Assembly: GCF_024362695.1 (NCBI RefSeq)
Contig: NW_026063246.1
Span: forward strand, 744,001 to 808,000
Direction of reading: 5' to 3'
Length of the DNA stretch: 64,000 bases
From: Pectinophora gossypiella
Lineage: Eukaryota; Arthropoda; Insecta; Lepidoptera; Gelechiidae
Numbering within the stretch: position 1 is the first letter of the stretch; the number at the start of each line of letters is the position of its first letter. Positions 53,063 through 63,281 of the stretch are shown piece after piece. The position numbers and the translations under genes were made by a program. The notes beneath the pieces were generated by a model. It searched no databases, had not been told where the DNA came from, and saw nothing but the letters and a program-made list of their open reading frames with translations.

Positions 53063-53802
53063 AGGTAAAAAAACTTTTTAAGTTAAACGGTTTTATGTTA
53101 AACATACATTGCAATGTTTAAGCTAAATGTACTAAAAACCAAAAAATAATAAAATAGATACAGTCGTGGGAATTATAAACATATGCATAGACTAGACTAA
53201 AATAAAACCGTGGGGCACGTCAATTGTCTACAAATTATCGACTTAATGTGCGATAGAAGAATCGTTTAATTCGTCGTTAGGCAGTTGGCCCGCAGACGGT
53301 GAGGAAATTACTTACTATTTTCTTGCTCATGGAAATTCCAATAGTTTTACACTCCATGTAAATAAAAGAGATGTTTCAACTAGTTTATCGTTGGATATTC
53401 ACACTGCTGGCTGGCGAGGAATCGTTTCACTGCTCGTAGTTTGTCTTTAATCGACAAAACATATGATAAAAGTACTACTCGCTCACCACTATGAAACCCA
53501 AAAATCGCTTATAATCGAGCTTGCTAGCTTGTTTCCACATTCTAGCCCTACTTATCACACGTCCATCGTTGTCGGTTGAACAACTGCCTAATTATAGTGT
53601 AACATTACAAAACAAACATTTTAATCAACGATTGTAGACAATTGACGTGCCCCACGGTTTTATTTTAGTCTAGTCTATGCATATGTTTATAATTCCCACG
53701 ACTGTATCTATTTTATTATTTTTTGGTTTTTAGTACATTTAGCTTAAACATTGCAATGTATGTTTAACATAAAACCGTTTAACTTAAAAAGTTTTTTTAC
53801 CT
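53063..53802. mobile_element. Foldback FbA, copy 3, left edge of Helentron copy 3
   Basis: Same 740-bp foldback; shares its right flank but not its left flank with copy 2. Confidence 0.85.
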
Positions 53803-53816
53803 ATTTTTATTTTCTA

Positions 53817-54094
53817 GTTTTTAGTTTTTATTTCGCATTCTGTTTAATTCATTTAGTGCTTCATTATTGCAAGGTTTCGTGCCCGTTAGTTTATTGCAGT
53901 CCAACTCCTCTATACGTAGTCCCTGCAAAGATCTTACTCTACTAAGAGCCACGTAGGCTTGACCTTCTTCAAACAGTTTCGCACCTATACGACTGCGTGA
54001 TCCACAGTGCTGCCTTGCATTTTATGTATTGTAGAAGCCCATGATAGTATTAAAGGCAACATTCTTCTTTCAGCCGTCATCCCAGATTCAATTT
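53817..54094 (-). pseudogene. Helitron/PIF1 helicase C-terminal fragment, copy 3
   Basis: Nearly the same DNA as 27930-28206, including the helicase motif V region. A small deletion near 53990 (CCTATACGACTGCG versus CCTAAGTATACGAATGCG) breaks the frame. Not functional. Confidence 0.8.
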
Positions 54095-54106
54095 CTAAAT
54101 TTTAAT

Positions 54107-54346
54107 ACATACATACACATACATAAACTCACGCCCGCAATCCCTAGTGGGGTGGGCAGAGCCACAAGTAATCAAAGACAACTTGCAGCCACTGTTGATA
54201 CGATGTCGTAAGCTGGATATGATGAACCTTATGGTGATAAGGGATCAGCCTATCGCCCATAACATTAGTCCATCATGTTAGAGGACACAAATAAATAAAA
54301 ATAAATTAAAACGCAAACGCACGCGTATTAATTTTATTATTATTTA
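54107..54346 (-). mobile_element. 240-bp SINE-like insertion with 12-bp target duplication
   Basis: CTAAATTTTAAT at 54095-54106 and 54347-54358 flanks the insert. Copy 2 has the uninterrupted site at 28207-28218. On the minus strand the insert ends in an (ATGT)n-like tail, so it entered by reverse transcription. No tRNA A/B boxes recognised. Confidence 0.88.
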
Positions 54347-54358
54347 CTAAATTTTAAT

Positions 54359-55175
54359 CTTATTATTATACGCCATTTAGTGGCTGCGCCCATCTTAAAT
54401 ATTGAGGTTGTATAGTGCACTGTATTCTTCTTGTCAAGCCCTTTTATTTGATACCCATATTGGTGGGATTGATAAAAAATTGTTATAAGCCATTTGGTAG
54501 CGGCGGCCATCTTAGATTTCAATTTTGCATAGTAAATTGTATTCTACTTGTTGAGACCTTTCATTTGATACTCATGTTGATGGGATTGATGAAACCTAAG
54601 TTATCCGCCATTTTGTAGAGGCCGCAATCTTGGATTTTAATTTTATATAGTACATTGTATTCTACTGATTGAGCACTTTCATTTGATACCCATATTGATA
54701 GGATTGATAAAACCTACGTTATCCGCCATTTTGTAGCGGCCGCCATCTTGGATTTAATTTTTTTTAGTATATTGTATTCTGCTTGTTGAGCCCTTTCATT
54801 TGATACCCATATTGATGGGATTGATAAAACCTACGTTATCCGACGGATTGATAAAACCTACGTTATCCGCCATTTTGTAGCGGCCGCCATCTTGGATTTA
54901 AATTTGTTTAGTATATTGTATTCTGCTTGTTGAGCCCTTTCATTTGATACCCATATTGATGGGATTGATAAAACCTACGTTATCCGCCATTTTGTAGCGG
55001 CCGCCATCTTGGATTTATAATGATAATGAATAAACATAATTGTATTGTCACCAAAATCCAAAGTGTATACAAAATTTTAGATTAATCGGTTGACAGAAAG
55101 AGGGTGAAATTTGAATTACTAAATTTGACCCAAGAATAAAACAAACGGGGTGAGCTAAATAAAACCGTTTAAAAA
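54359..55175 (-). repeat. Helentron copy 3: minisatellite and terminal module
   Basis: About six units of roughly 120 bp (GCGGCCGCCATCTTGGATTT) and the terminal module ending GAGCTAAATAAAACCGTTT at about 55170. Shares the partial-unit duplication (about 54840) with copy 1. Confidence 0.87.
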
Positions 55176-55392
55176 ACGTGTTTGTCATAAACAGGCTGTT
55201 ACTAGGCCACTTACGACACAAGTAAACACACCAAAATTTTTCTAAATGTTATTGAATGCTAACCATGAAAAAGAAAAATAATGTAACTTTCTTTATAAAT
55301 GTAAATTTTAATTTAGCCAAAAACAAAGATCCAAGCCGGTAAAATGTGTTTTAAAAAAAATACAACTAGGGGAATACAGGGCAATTCGGAAA
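55176..55392 (-). other. Gy3 3' untranslated region, distal part
   Basis: Non-coding stretch between the pol stop and Helentron copy 3. No other signal. Confidence 0.5.
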
Positions 55393-56911
55393 TTAAACTT
55401 TTATATCCTTTATGTGCCAAGAACCTAAGTTCTTGCCACTAAATGAAACTAATTCGTACACCAAGGGTGATAAGACCTTTTTAATCACGCACTGTTCGTA
55501 TTTTGGGGCAAGTTTCGAGGCTTTAAAATTTGCGGCGTCACTCTGTACGTACGTTTTCCGCCACACTACTTGACCCTCGCGCAAAGTATTAACGTTACGG
55601 CGTCGCAGGTTGTAGTACTTCGCGTTCGTCGCGTGAGCCTTCTCGATATTAACTCGAACCTTATTAAAGATATCCTGAAGGACCCCAAATTCACCCGCAT
55701 ACTCGTCCCTTGGCATAGAGACCTCATATTCCCTATCATCATTTTTATAAAAAGAACCGTTAATAATTGGTTCCCGGCCATGGACTAAAAAGAATGGGCT
55801 GAAACCAGTCGTTTCGTTCACTGCACTATTTATTGCAAACTGCACCTTAAATAAATTAAGATCCCATGTCCTATGATCGTCTGCTACATAAGACGAAACA
55901 GCTGTCATGACTGTTTTGTTATACCTTTCCACCATGTTAATCTGTGGCGTATACCTAGGCCCGTAGTGAACTCGTGGAATATTGTACTTCTTGAGAAGGC
56001 CACTGAATTCTGATCCCGTGAATTGAACCCCATTGTCGGTAATTACGGTTTCAGGAATCCCGTGAGCTAGAAGCACATAATTCTCAAAGTTTTTAGCTAC
56101 TGCAGCACTAGTCGCTCGACGAAGTGGAAATAACATGATGTACTTTGAAAAACAGCATGTTACTACTAAAAGGTGCATGTAACCCGAACGTGATCGTGGA
56201 AGAGGTCCTACCAAATCTACGGATACAGCTTGAAACGGCCTATAGCACTGCTTAGGCTGACCCATGATCCCAGGAGTGAGTTTGGTCCTGTGCTTATAAG
56301 CGGAACAAATACTATATTTGTTAACAAAATCAAGCACGTCGCGGTACATTCCTGGCCAGAAATACCTCAAACACAACCTACGGTGCGTTTTAAACACCCC
56401 GAGGTGTGCCGAGGTCGGTGGTTCGTGGTTTTCGGACATGACCTGCAGACGGTTTGACTTTGGCACAACAATCTTCCAATCAAACTCCTGAGTCAGGGCA
56501 TACTTACCCTTGCTGTATCGTAGAAGAGTTCCATTTTCGACGCGATAATTGGGATAATTTTTAGGATAAGCCGTACATCCAGAGTAAACCTTATCATACC
56601 ACTCATCACCGGTTCCTGCATTTGGAGCATCGATGGCATCCACATGTAGCAATCGTGAGAGGGCATCAGGGACGACATTATCCTTCCCTTTCCTATGCTC
56701 GATTGTAAAATTAAATTGGGATAACCTACAACCCCAACGAGCTAAGCGTCCCGTAGGATTCTCCAAATTCATGAACCACCTAAGTGAAGCGTGATCGGTT
56801 ACGACGGTGAATGGTCTACTACCTAAATATGGTTCAAATTTTTCAACCGCGTACACAACTGCTAACGCCTCCCTTTCGGTAGCACTATAGTTACTGTAAT
56901 GTAAATGAAAC
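55393..56911 (-). pseudogene. pol: Gy3 pol, RNase H end and integrase (5'-truncated)
   Basis: Open frame of about 506 codons lacking gag, protease and RT. It starts in RNase H (YSATEREALAVVYAVEKFE, VTDHASLRWFMN, GKDNVVPDALSRL), then the integrase zinc domain (HLGVFKTHRRLCLRYFWPG; the second pair reads CSAYKHR, with one Cys replaced), core VDLVGPLPRS, TDNGVQFTGSEF and NMVERYNKT (D,D,E), and a C-terminal GQVVWRKTY domain. The apparent residues before YSNYSATE come from unrelated DNA at 56912-56982. Same strand as the LTR and polypurine tract at 52301. A different lineage from Gy1 and Gy2. Confidence 0.87.
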
Positions 56912-57120
56912 ACAGTCTGAATGACAACTGACTCATTTATTAATCTATATGAGAATACCCTCAACATCTTCCTCATATACAAAATAAAACTTGTAATATA
57001 CTATCCAACTATACCTTTCCCTTTTATAAGCTGTTACAGTAAAATTTTGCACTTAAAAATACGTTGGTACATTTTAAACACCTACAATAAGTTGAAATTG
57101 TAATACTAATAGTGAAAAAA
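56912..57120. other. Unassigned AT-rich DNA
   Basis: Separates the truncated Gy3 pol from FbB. Nothing recognised. Confidence 0.4.
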
Positions 57121-57790
57121 CCCCCGACTTAACCCAATTATTATGTAACGAAATATTATATTAGACTTAAAAATACTTTCTAAAAAAGAATTGATATCTC
57201 GAGACATCGGTAATAGATATACTTAAGTACCTAACAATGAATATGGATGTTTACAGTTTTTTCCTAACGTGTCTGTTTCTCGAAGATATACTTAAATGTA
57301 GCGATAATAATTTTACCATAATACATAACCGAGGAATATCCGTCGGGGGCTGCCATTAACCCAGCTAAAGTTTTTCTAGTGACGTGAATACAATTATTGA
57401 AGAATTGTAGATGTTTAACGACGACATAAAATACACTTATGAGTATGATTAAATTTTTGTTGAAATTTCATATAGAAAAGGCAGCCCCCGACGGATATTC
57501 CTCGGTTATGTATTATGGTAAAATTATTATCGCTACATTTAAGTATATCTTCGAGAAACAGACACGTTAGGAAAAAACTGTAAACATCCATATTCATTGT
57601 TAGGTACTTAAGTATATCTATTACCGATGTCTCGAGATATCAACTCTTTTTTAGAAAGTATTTTTAAGTCTAATATAATATTTCGTTACATAATAATTGG
57701 GTTAAGTCGGGGGTTTTGAGTTATTTTATTCTTTTTCGATGAGATTTTTACCGTCGTGGGTTTTTTTCAAAATTTTTAATTTTGCTTAAT
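57121..57790. mobile_element. Foldback FbB, copy 2, reverse orientation, left arm shortened
   Basis: Matches 20587-21331 with the central spacer reversed. The outer about 60 bp of the left arm is missing (starts CCCCCGACTTAACCC). The right arm ends GCTTAAT as in copy 1. Confidence 0.82.
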
Positions 57791-57835
57791 TTTATTTCAG
57801 ACTTTTTAGAGAGCATATACGAATTATAATCTATA

Positions 57836-58504
57836 CTAGCTTTTGCCCGCGACTTCGTCCGCGTAGCGTGTTATAAAAGAGAGATCTTTGTGTGTGTGGG
57901 AGTGCATGTCAAATTTCAAGCATATAACTTATGCAGTATAGATTTTTTCATACAACATTTTTTCCCCGCTAACTCCCATTTTTCAAAACGCAGCCATAAC
58001 TAAACTTAGGTATGCATGCATGCTAGATTAAAAACATCTACTCCTATCTTACGCGGTTTAGATTTTTTCATACAAATGTTTTTTCCCGCTAACTCCCATT
58101 CCCGTGGGAATTTTGCAATATCCTGTTGCAACTAAGCTTTAAGTTTACTAAGGTACCTGCATGTCAAATTTCAAACGTCTAACTTGAGTGGTTTAGATTT
58201 TTCATACAAAAGGATTTTCCCGTTCCCGTAGGAATTTCGGGAATTCCTTTCTTAGTGCACCTCTACGGTACCTAAGGTACCTTCATGTTAAAGTTCAAAC
58301 GTCTAACTTGAGTGGTTTAGATTTTTCATCCAAAAGGATTTTCCCGCTAATTCCCGTTCCCGTAGGAATTTCGGGAATTCCTTTCTTAGTGCACCTCTAC
58401 GGTACCTAAGCTACGTCTCTTCCAAATTTCAAGTGCCTACGTTTAGCCGTTTAGGCTGTGCGTTGATATGTCAGTCAGTCAGTTTCTCCTTTTATATATT
58501 TAGA
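57836..58504 (-). mobile_element. Lep-type Helitron, 669 bp
   Basis: On the minus strand it starts TCTAAATATATAAAAGG, continues GACTGACTGAC and ends GGCAAAAGCTAG between A (58505) and T (57835). The interior has two near-identical units around CCCGTAGGAATTTCGGG. Non-autonomous. Confidence 0.85.
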
Positions 58505-58853
58505 TATTTCCGTCATACATGATTTCTATGTAACTTTAACCATTAAGGCTGCTCACGCGACGGAAGCTTAAAAAATGGTATAACTTCTCCCGTTTTCCCA
58601 AAATTTCCCTTCACTACTCTGCTCCTATTGATTGTAGCGTGATGAAAAGTATACTATAACCTGCCCAGGAGTATGAAGAATATTTGTACCAAGTTTCATT
58701 AAAATCCGTCCAGTAGTTTTTGTTTCTATAAGGAACATACAGACAGACAGACAAAAATTTTACTGATTGCATTTTTGGCATCAGTATCGATCACTAAATA
58801 TATTTAATGTACAGAATTGACCTCTCTACAGATTTATTATAAGTATAGATAAT
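58505..58853 (-). mobile_element. Second Lep-type Helitron, 5' part
   Basis: Minus-strand start TCTATACTTATAATAAATC, then CTGTCTGTCTGT and ACTACTGGACGGATTTTAAT. No 3' end before the inner Helitron, which probably inserted into it. Confidence 0.7.
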
Positions 58854-58984
58854 GTGTAGGTAAGATCTCGCAAAACAATAAGTGTGATTCATCCTACCAC
58901 ATAATATTAAGTCCCTTATTAAATATTATACAGTTGCTTTCTGTTTAAAGTTACCTCTATAACACTCATCTGAGAACATGCACC

Positions 58985-59339
58985 AATCACCCACGAACTC
59001 ATTCCTGAAATCCGCATTGAAATCAGACAATACGTTTTAATTTTAATAATATTGCAATATAAACGTTTCACACTAATATAGCAGCGCCTCCTAGTGAGTT
59101 AATATCATAAGACTTAGACCATGCACCATTCAACTACGAACCCATTGCTGAAAACCGCATTGAAATTGGACAATTCGTTTTAATATTATTGCAATACTAT
59201 TTTTCACTAATATTGTAGCACCCTCTAGTGAGTTAAAGACGTAATTTTTATTATTTGGGAACATGCAATAAGCTACCACGTACACATTGCCGAAAACAGA
59301 ATTGTAATCGGACATTTCGTTTTGATTATATTGCAACAT
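58985..59339 (+). repeat. Diverged 125-bp tandem units of repeat C
   Basis: Three units with CTAATATxGxxGCxCCxxCTAGTGAGTTA spaced about 125 bp, continuous with the repeat C 3' half. Confidence 0.7.
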
Positions 59340-59552
59340 TGTTTTGCACTAATATTGTGGCGCCCCCTAGTGAGTTACAGCCATGACACCTGTCTAAGAA
59401 CATGAACTCATCAAACACAAACCCGTTATTGAAAACCGCCTCAAAATCGGATCATTAGTTTAAAAGATAGGTGGTAACATTACTTTGCACAAACGCACAC
59501 ACAAACATCTCTCACCCTAAACGCATATACCTGCTCCGTTCCGTCGTGGGTA
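59340..59552 (+). repeat. Repeat C, 3' half copy
   Basis: From GTGGCGCCCCCTAGTGAGTT to TTCCGTCGTGGGTAA, as in 21510-21710 and 60365-60562. Confidence 0.78.
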
Positions 59553-59607
59553 ATAATAAATGTAATTAAAATTATACTAACCGTAATTAACAACACTTTG
59601 CTTTACT

Positions 59608-59948
59608 TAATACATAACATACATAAACTGCCTATATACGTCCCACTGCTGGGCACAGGCCTCCCCTCAATCAACCGGAGGGGGTATGGAGCATACTCCA
59701 CCACGCTGCTCCACTGCGGGTTGGTGGAGGTGTTTTTACGGCTAATAGCCGGGACCAACGGCTTAACGTGCCCTCCGAAGCACGGAATCATCTTATTTTT
59801 TCGGACAATCAGGTGATTCAAGCCTGAAAAGTCCTTACCAAACAAAGGACAGTCTCACAAAGTGATTTCGACAATGTCCCCATCGGGAATCGAACCCGGA
59901 CCACCAGATCGTGAGCCTAACGCTCTAACCACTAGACCACGGAGGCTG
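59608..59948 (-). mobile_element. tRNA-derived SINE
   Basis: The minus-strand head (59948-59880) reads like a tRNA with A box TGGTCTAGTGG and B box GGGTTCGATTCCC, the Pol III promoter. The body ends with GGCAGTTTATGTATGTTATG. The acceptor stem does not pair, so this is a SINE and not a tRNA gene. Confidence 0.82.
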
Positions 59949-60194
59949 TTTACTTAATACTACCTGATTATTGAGTGATGGGTTCAACTTTATGAATTAA
60001 ATGAGGATTAATTGGATGAATTTGATTCACTTGACCACACAATCCACGTGCCACTTATAGTCGATCTTGATTTTTCTTTAATCTTCGCCAATCACTTCGT
60101 ATTAATTTATCTACAATTTATTGATTGTGATCTTCTCTGAAATCTGGCTCGAAGGACCATGAATATGCCTGATATGCCTTTTTACTGATTTTTA
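59949..60194. other. Unassigned DNA
   Basis: Nothing recognised. Confidence 0.4.
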
Positions 60195-60564
60195 AGGGAT
60201 TTAGGTAGCAATGAAACAGCACCGTGTTCGACGTAATTACGTGTAATCAATGGAACCGAAAAAAAAAAACGCCTGTCAATTAACTAATAAAAACTATTGC
60301 AAATAAATTGCTATTATAAATTGAAGAGGCGTTTCGAATAATATTTATTCTAAACACTAATATTGTGGCGCCCCCTAGTGAGTTACAGACATGACACCTG
60401 TCTAATAACATGAACTCATCAAACACAAACCCGTTATTGAAAACCGCATCAAAATCGGATTATTAGTTTAGAAGATAATTAATAACATTTCTTTGCACAA
60501 ACGCACACACAAACATCTCTCACCCTAAACGCATATACCTGCTCCGTTCCGTCGTGGGTAAAAA
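60195..60564 (+). repeat. Repeat C, copy 2
   Basis: Near-identical to 21336-21712. Confidence 0.8.
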
Positions 60565-60692
60565 TAAAAGTACTTAATTTTTTGTATTGTTATTTTGTAC
60601 CATTATGTAAGTATTATATAAAAATATATATATATATGATGTAAATAGGTACAATCTAAACACATGCAGAGTTTCGAACACAAGTTGAATAT

Positions 60693-60871
60693 TCACTTTT
60701 TTCGATAAGTTATCATAGGTGAATGCTTTTCTACCACACTGTTTGCAGCCTCATCAGCCGATGAGTAATCATCATCACTAGCATTGTTAATTTCTTGCTG
60801 CATAGCGCTTGCTTTGGATGTTATTTCTGGTTCACATTTTATAAGATGTCGTCGGTTTCGACGATAAATAC
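60693..60871 (-). pseudogene. pol: Gy4 pol C-terminal tail, cut by Jockey
   Basis: Short open frame ending TGA at 60693. IYRRNRRHLIKCEPEI is the typical closing motif of insect Ty3/gypsy Pol (RRNRRHL), followed by an acidic ASDDDYSSADEAA tail. Its upstream part is lost at 60872 where the right Jockey inserted. AT-rich 3' DNA follows to 60565. Confidence 0.6.
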
Positions 60872-60904
60872 ACTCTGCGTCGAGCGGCCGTCCCGAACGG
60901 TCGT
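60872..60904 (+). promoter_or_regulatory. Internal Pol II promoter with DPE (right Jockey)
   Basis: Element 5' end ACTCTGCGTCGAG. GGTCG at 60899-60903 is +28 to +32, fitting RGWYV, as in the left copy. Confidence 0.55.
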
Positions 60905-61626
60905 TTGTTCAGAGGTCCCGAGCTGCGCCCCGCAGCTCCCCGCGCTGCGCCCCGCAGCCCCCCGCCGCGCGCCCCGCGCCCCGTGCCGCCATTGTCTGCC
61001 GGCTACCTGCTGGCGTGACCCTGCCGCCATTCATTGAGTCAACAATAGTTCTTCTCAGAACTTGCTGGCTTATCTAAGTTTCAAGGATAAAATAACGACT
61101 GTTATTTTACAGTTGCATCGATTTTAATTTTAAAACCACAGTTTCGTGGTCCTCAGTGGATACCTTGCGGTGTTAACTAAGCTGAGTGGGACGTGGCCCT
61201 GGGGCGTCCGCTTGCCTCACTTTGAGGCAGGCACATTACCCGGACGGGGCTAGAACCACCGGCCTTGGGGTCTACCCTAGTCGACCCTAGCTGTCACCCG
61301 GGGTAGAGTGACCAATCTCTACCCCTTATATTTTTCTCTTCGTGTTTCGGGGTGTAAAAACCCTCCGCACTTAGAGCATAGGAACCCTCTTGCACAATAA
61401 GATCGGCAAAGGGATACCAGCTTAGGGCACACCATAAGCACACATCTTCTTTGTTAACCCCAAGCAAAGAGGCAAAACTCACTCTTACACACCCTCGAGC
61501 AATCCCACTCGAGTTGCGAAAGTTAGCCAGCGATCGCCTCAGAGTTTCTTGCGCCGCTTATTCTCTGAGGAACGCTTTTGCGAAGCGGTAGTAATTATTA
61601 TATAGCAGATTGGCCGTCCCTTAAAA
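60872..61626 (+). other. 5' UTR of the right Jockey element
   Basis: 755-bp leader equal to the left copy's. GC-rich near the 5' end. Confidence 0.85.
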
Positions 61627-63279
61627 ATGGCCGACAGCTCCGAGCTGTGGGCCGAAATCGGTAAAATCATTTTGACGCATATCCTAGCGGATAAAAGCAG
61701 CGCGCTTTACGCTGAGATATGTCGATTAGTACCGCAAGTTGCGGCGTTAACCTTGCCTTCCGCGCCCCGCATTGATAGTGCTCGTGCCGACCGCGCGTCG
61801 TCACCCTGTCTCCCCGCGACCCCCGGCCCCGCCGCGTCTCTCGCGTCGCTTCCCGGCACTGACCGGCCTACTGCGTCTGCCCACCCCACCGCGTCTCTTG
61901 CATTGTCCCAATCGCGCGCTTCTTCCCCTTTCCCTGCTACCCTCCTCACCGGTGACGATGAGGAATCGTGCGATGTTCTTATGGACGTTGCCGAGTCCGA
62001 TTCGTCGTCGGAGTGTGTGGAGTCGTCCTCTTCGGAGGACATATTCACGCTCGTGGAGGGCCGTAAGGGAAAACGAGCCCGCCGTCACCGCGAATCTGAG
62101 CCTGCTAAGGTCCAGAAGACGTCCTCGGGAACGTCGATTCCCTCTTCCATCCCCGAGGCCCGTCAGGCCCCTTCCAGCCCTTCTAAGGCTCCCAATGGTA
62201 AGAGTGCCATCAGCGGCACTCAAGTACAAAAAGGCCCCACCCCTCCGCCCTTGTATATGAGGGACAAAAATAGGTGGAACGAAGTCTCCCTTCGGGCGAA
62301 AGAGGAGAACATCGTAATCACCAGCGCCCGCACGACCCAAGATGGGATCAAAATTCAAGTCCCGTCATCTTCTGAGCATAGAAAGCTCACTACAATTCTG
62401 AAAGGTAGAGGGATACAATTCCATACCTACGCCCTCCCGGAGGAACGTATCCTCCGTATCATCATAAAGGGAATCCCTAAGGAGTGGGAAACCACTCTTG
62501 TTAAGGAGGACCTTGTTAACAACGGTTTTCCGGTGCTTGAGGTGCACCGTATGCATCGCGGTCGTGGCCAGGTCCCGTATGACATGGTCACAGTCATATT
62601 AGAAAGGACGGATGAGGGCAAGAAGATCTTCAACCTGAAGACTTGTTGCGGTCTATCTGGCCTTAAAGTCGAAACTCCCCATAAGGGAGGCCCCCCAACG
62701 CAGTGTCATAGATGCCAACTTTACGGGCATTCTAGTAGGCATTGCCATGCCAAGCCTAGGTGCGTAAAGTGCCTAGGGGATCACGCTACCTCGGATTGCC
62801 TTAGAGGCAAAAACGAGGTAGAACCCCCTAGTTGTGTGCTGTGTGGTCAGCAAGGTCATCCTGCGAACTATCGCGGATGCACCAAGGCTCCACGCACCCA
62901 CCACAAGGTAGCCCAACGAAGGGCAGCCCGAGCTGCAGCTTCCCAACCCGGTCCCACTAAAGCCCATATGGCCCCTTCCTCGCACTCTACTCGCGATTTC
63001 CCGGCTCTGCCACTCACGCAGACCAAACTCGCGCCGCAGCGTCCATCCGCATGGACTCGTCCCCCGTCAATCGTCCGACCCACAAATCCGCCCCGCGCCC
63101 AATCTAGTAGCAATTTAGGTATTCCTGCAGCCTCTCTCGCGCCTCGTCCGGTTCCTGCGATGGCCCCTCAGGCCTCTGCATTTCCTGTCAACCAGTTTAG
63201 GGAATTTAGTATTCTCTTTAAGTCGGCCCTTAGTCAACTTGACAGTTTATTAGACTCCCTGTCCCAATTTAAAGCCTAA
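61627..63279 (+). CDS. Jockey-type ORF1, right copy
   Basis: 550-residue Gag-like protein, start ATG 61627, intact. Same layout as 2856-4469: Ser/Pro/Ala-rich start, acidic SDSSSECVESSSSED patch, GIQFHTYALPEERILR domain, three CCHC knuckles at about 360-425. Extra residues versus the left copy are a DRPTASAHPTAS stretch near residue 83 and NGKSAISGT near 197, both in low-complexity segments. Ends TAA, with ORF2 starting 2 bases later. Confidence 0.9.
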   Translation: MADSSELWAEIGKIILTHILADKSSALYAEICRLVPQVAALTLPSAPRIDSARADRASSPCLPATPGPAASLASLPGTDRPTASAHPTASLALSQSRASSPFPATLLTGDDEESCDVLMDVAESDSSSECVESSSSEDIFTLVEGRKGKRARRHRESEPAKVQKTSSGTSIPSSIPEARQAPSSPSKAPNGKSAISGTQVQKGPTPPPLYMRDKNRWNEVSLRAKEENIVITSARTTQDGIKIQVPSSSEHRKLTTILKGRGIQFHTYALPEERILRIIIKGIPKEWETTLVKEDLVNNGFPVLEVHRMHRGRGQVPYDMVTVILERTDEGKKIFNLKTCCGLSGLKVETPHKGGPPTQCHRCQLYGHSSRHCHAKPRCVKCLGDHATSDCLRGKNEVEPPSCVLCGQQGHPANYRGCTKAPRTHHKVAQRRAARAAASQPGPTKAHMAPSSHSTRDFPALPLTQTKLAPQRPSAWTRPPSIVRPTNPPRAQSSSNLGIPAASLAPRPVPAMAPQASAFPVNQFREFSILFKSALSQLDSLLDSLSQFKA

Positions 63280-63281
63280 TA

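Noticed and set aside
59880..59948. tRNA gene on the minus strand
   Set aside because: A and B boxes are present, but the acceptor stem does not pair and a SINE body follows.
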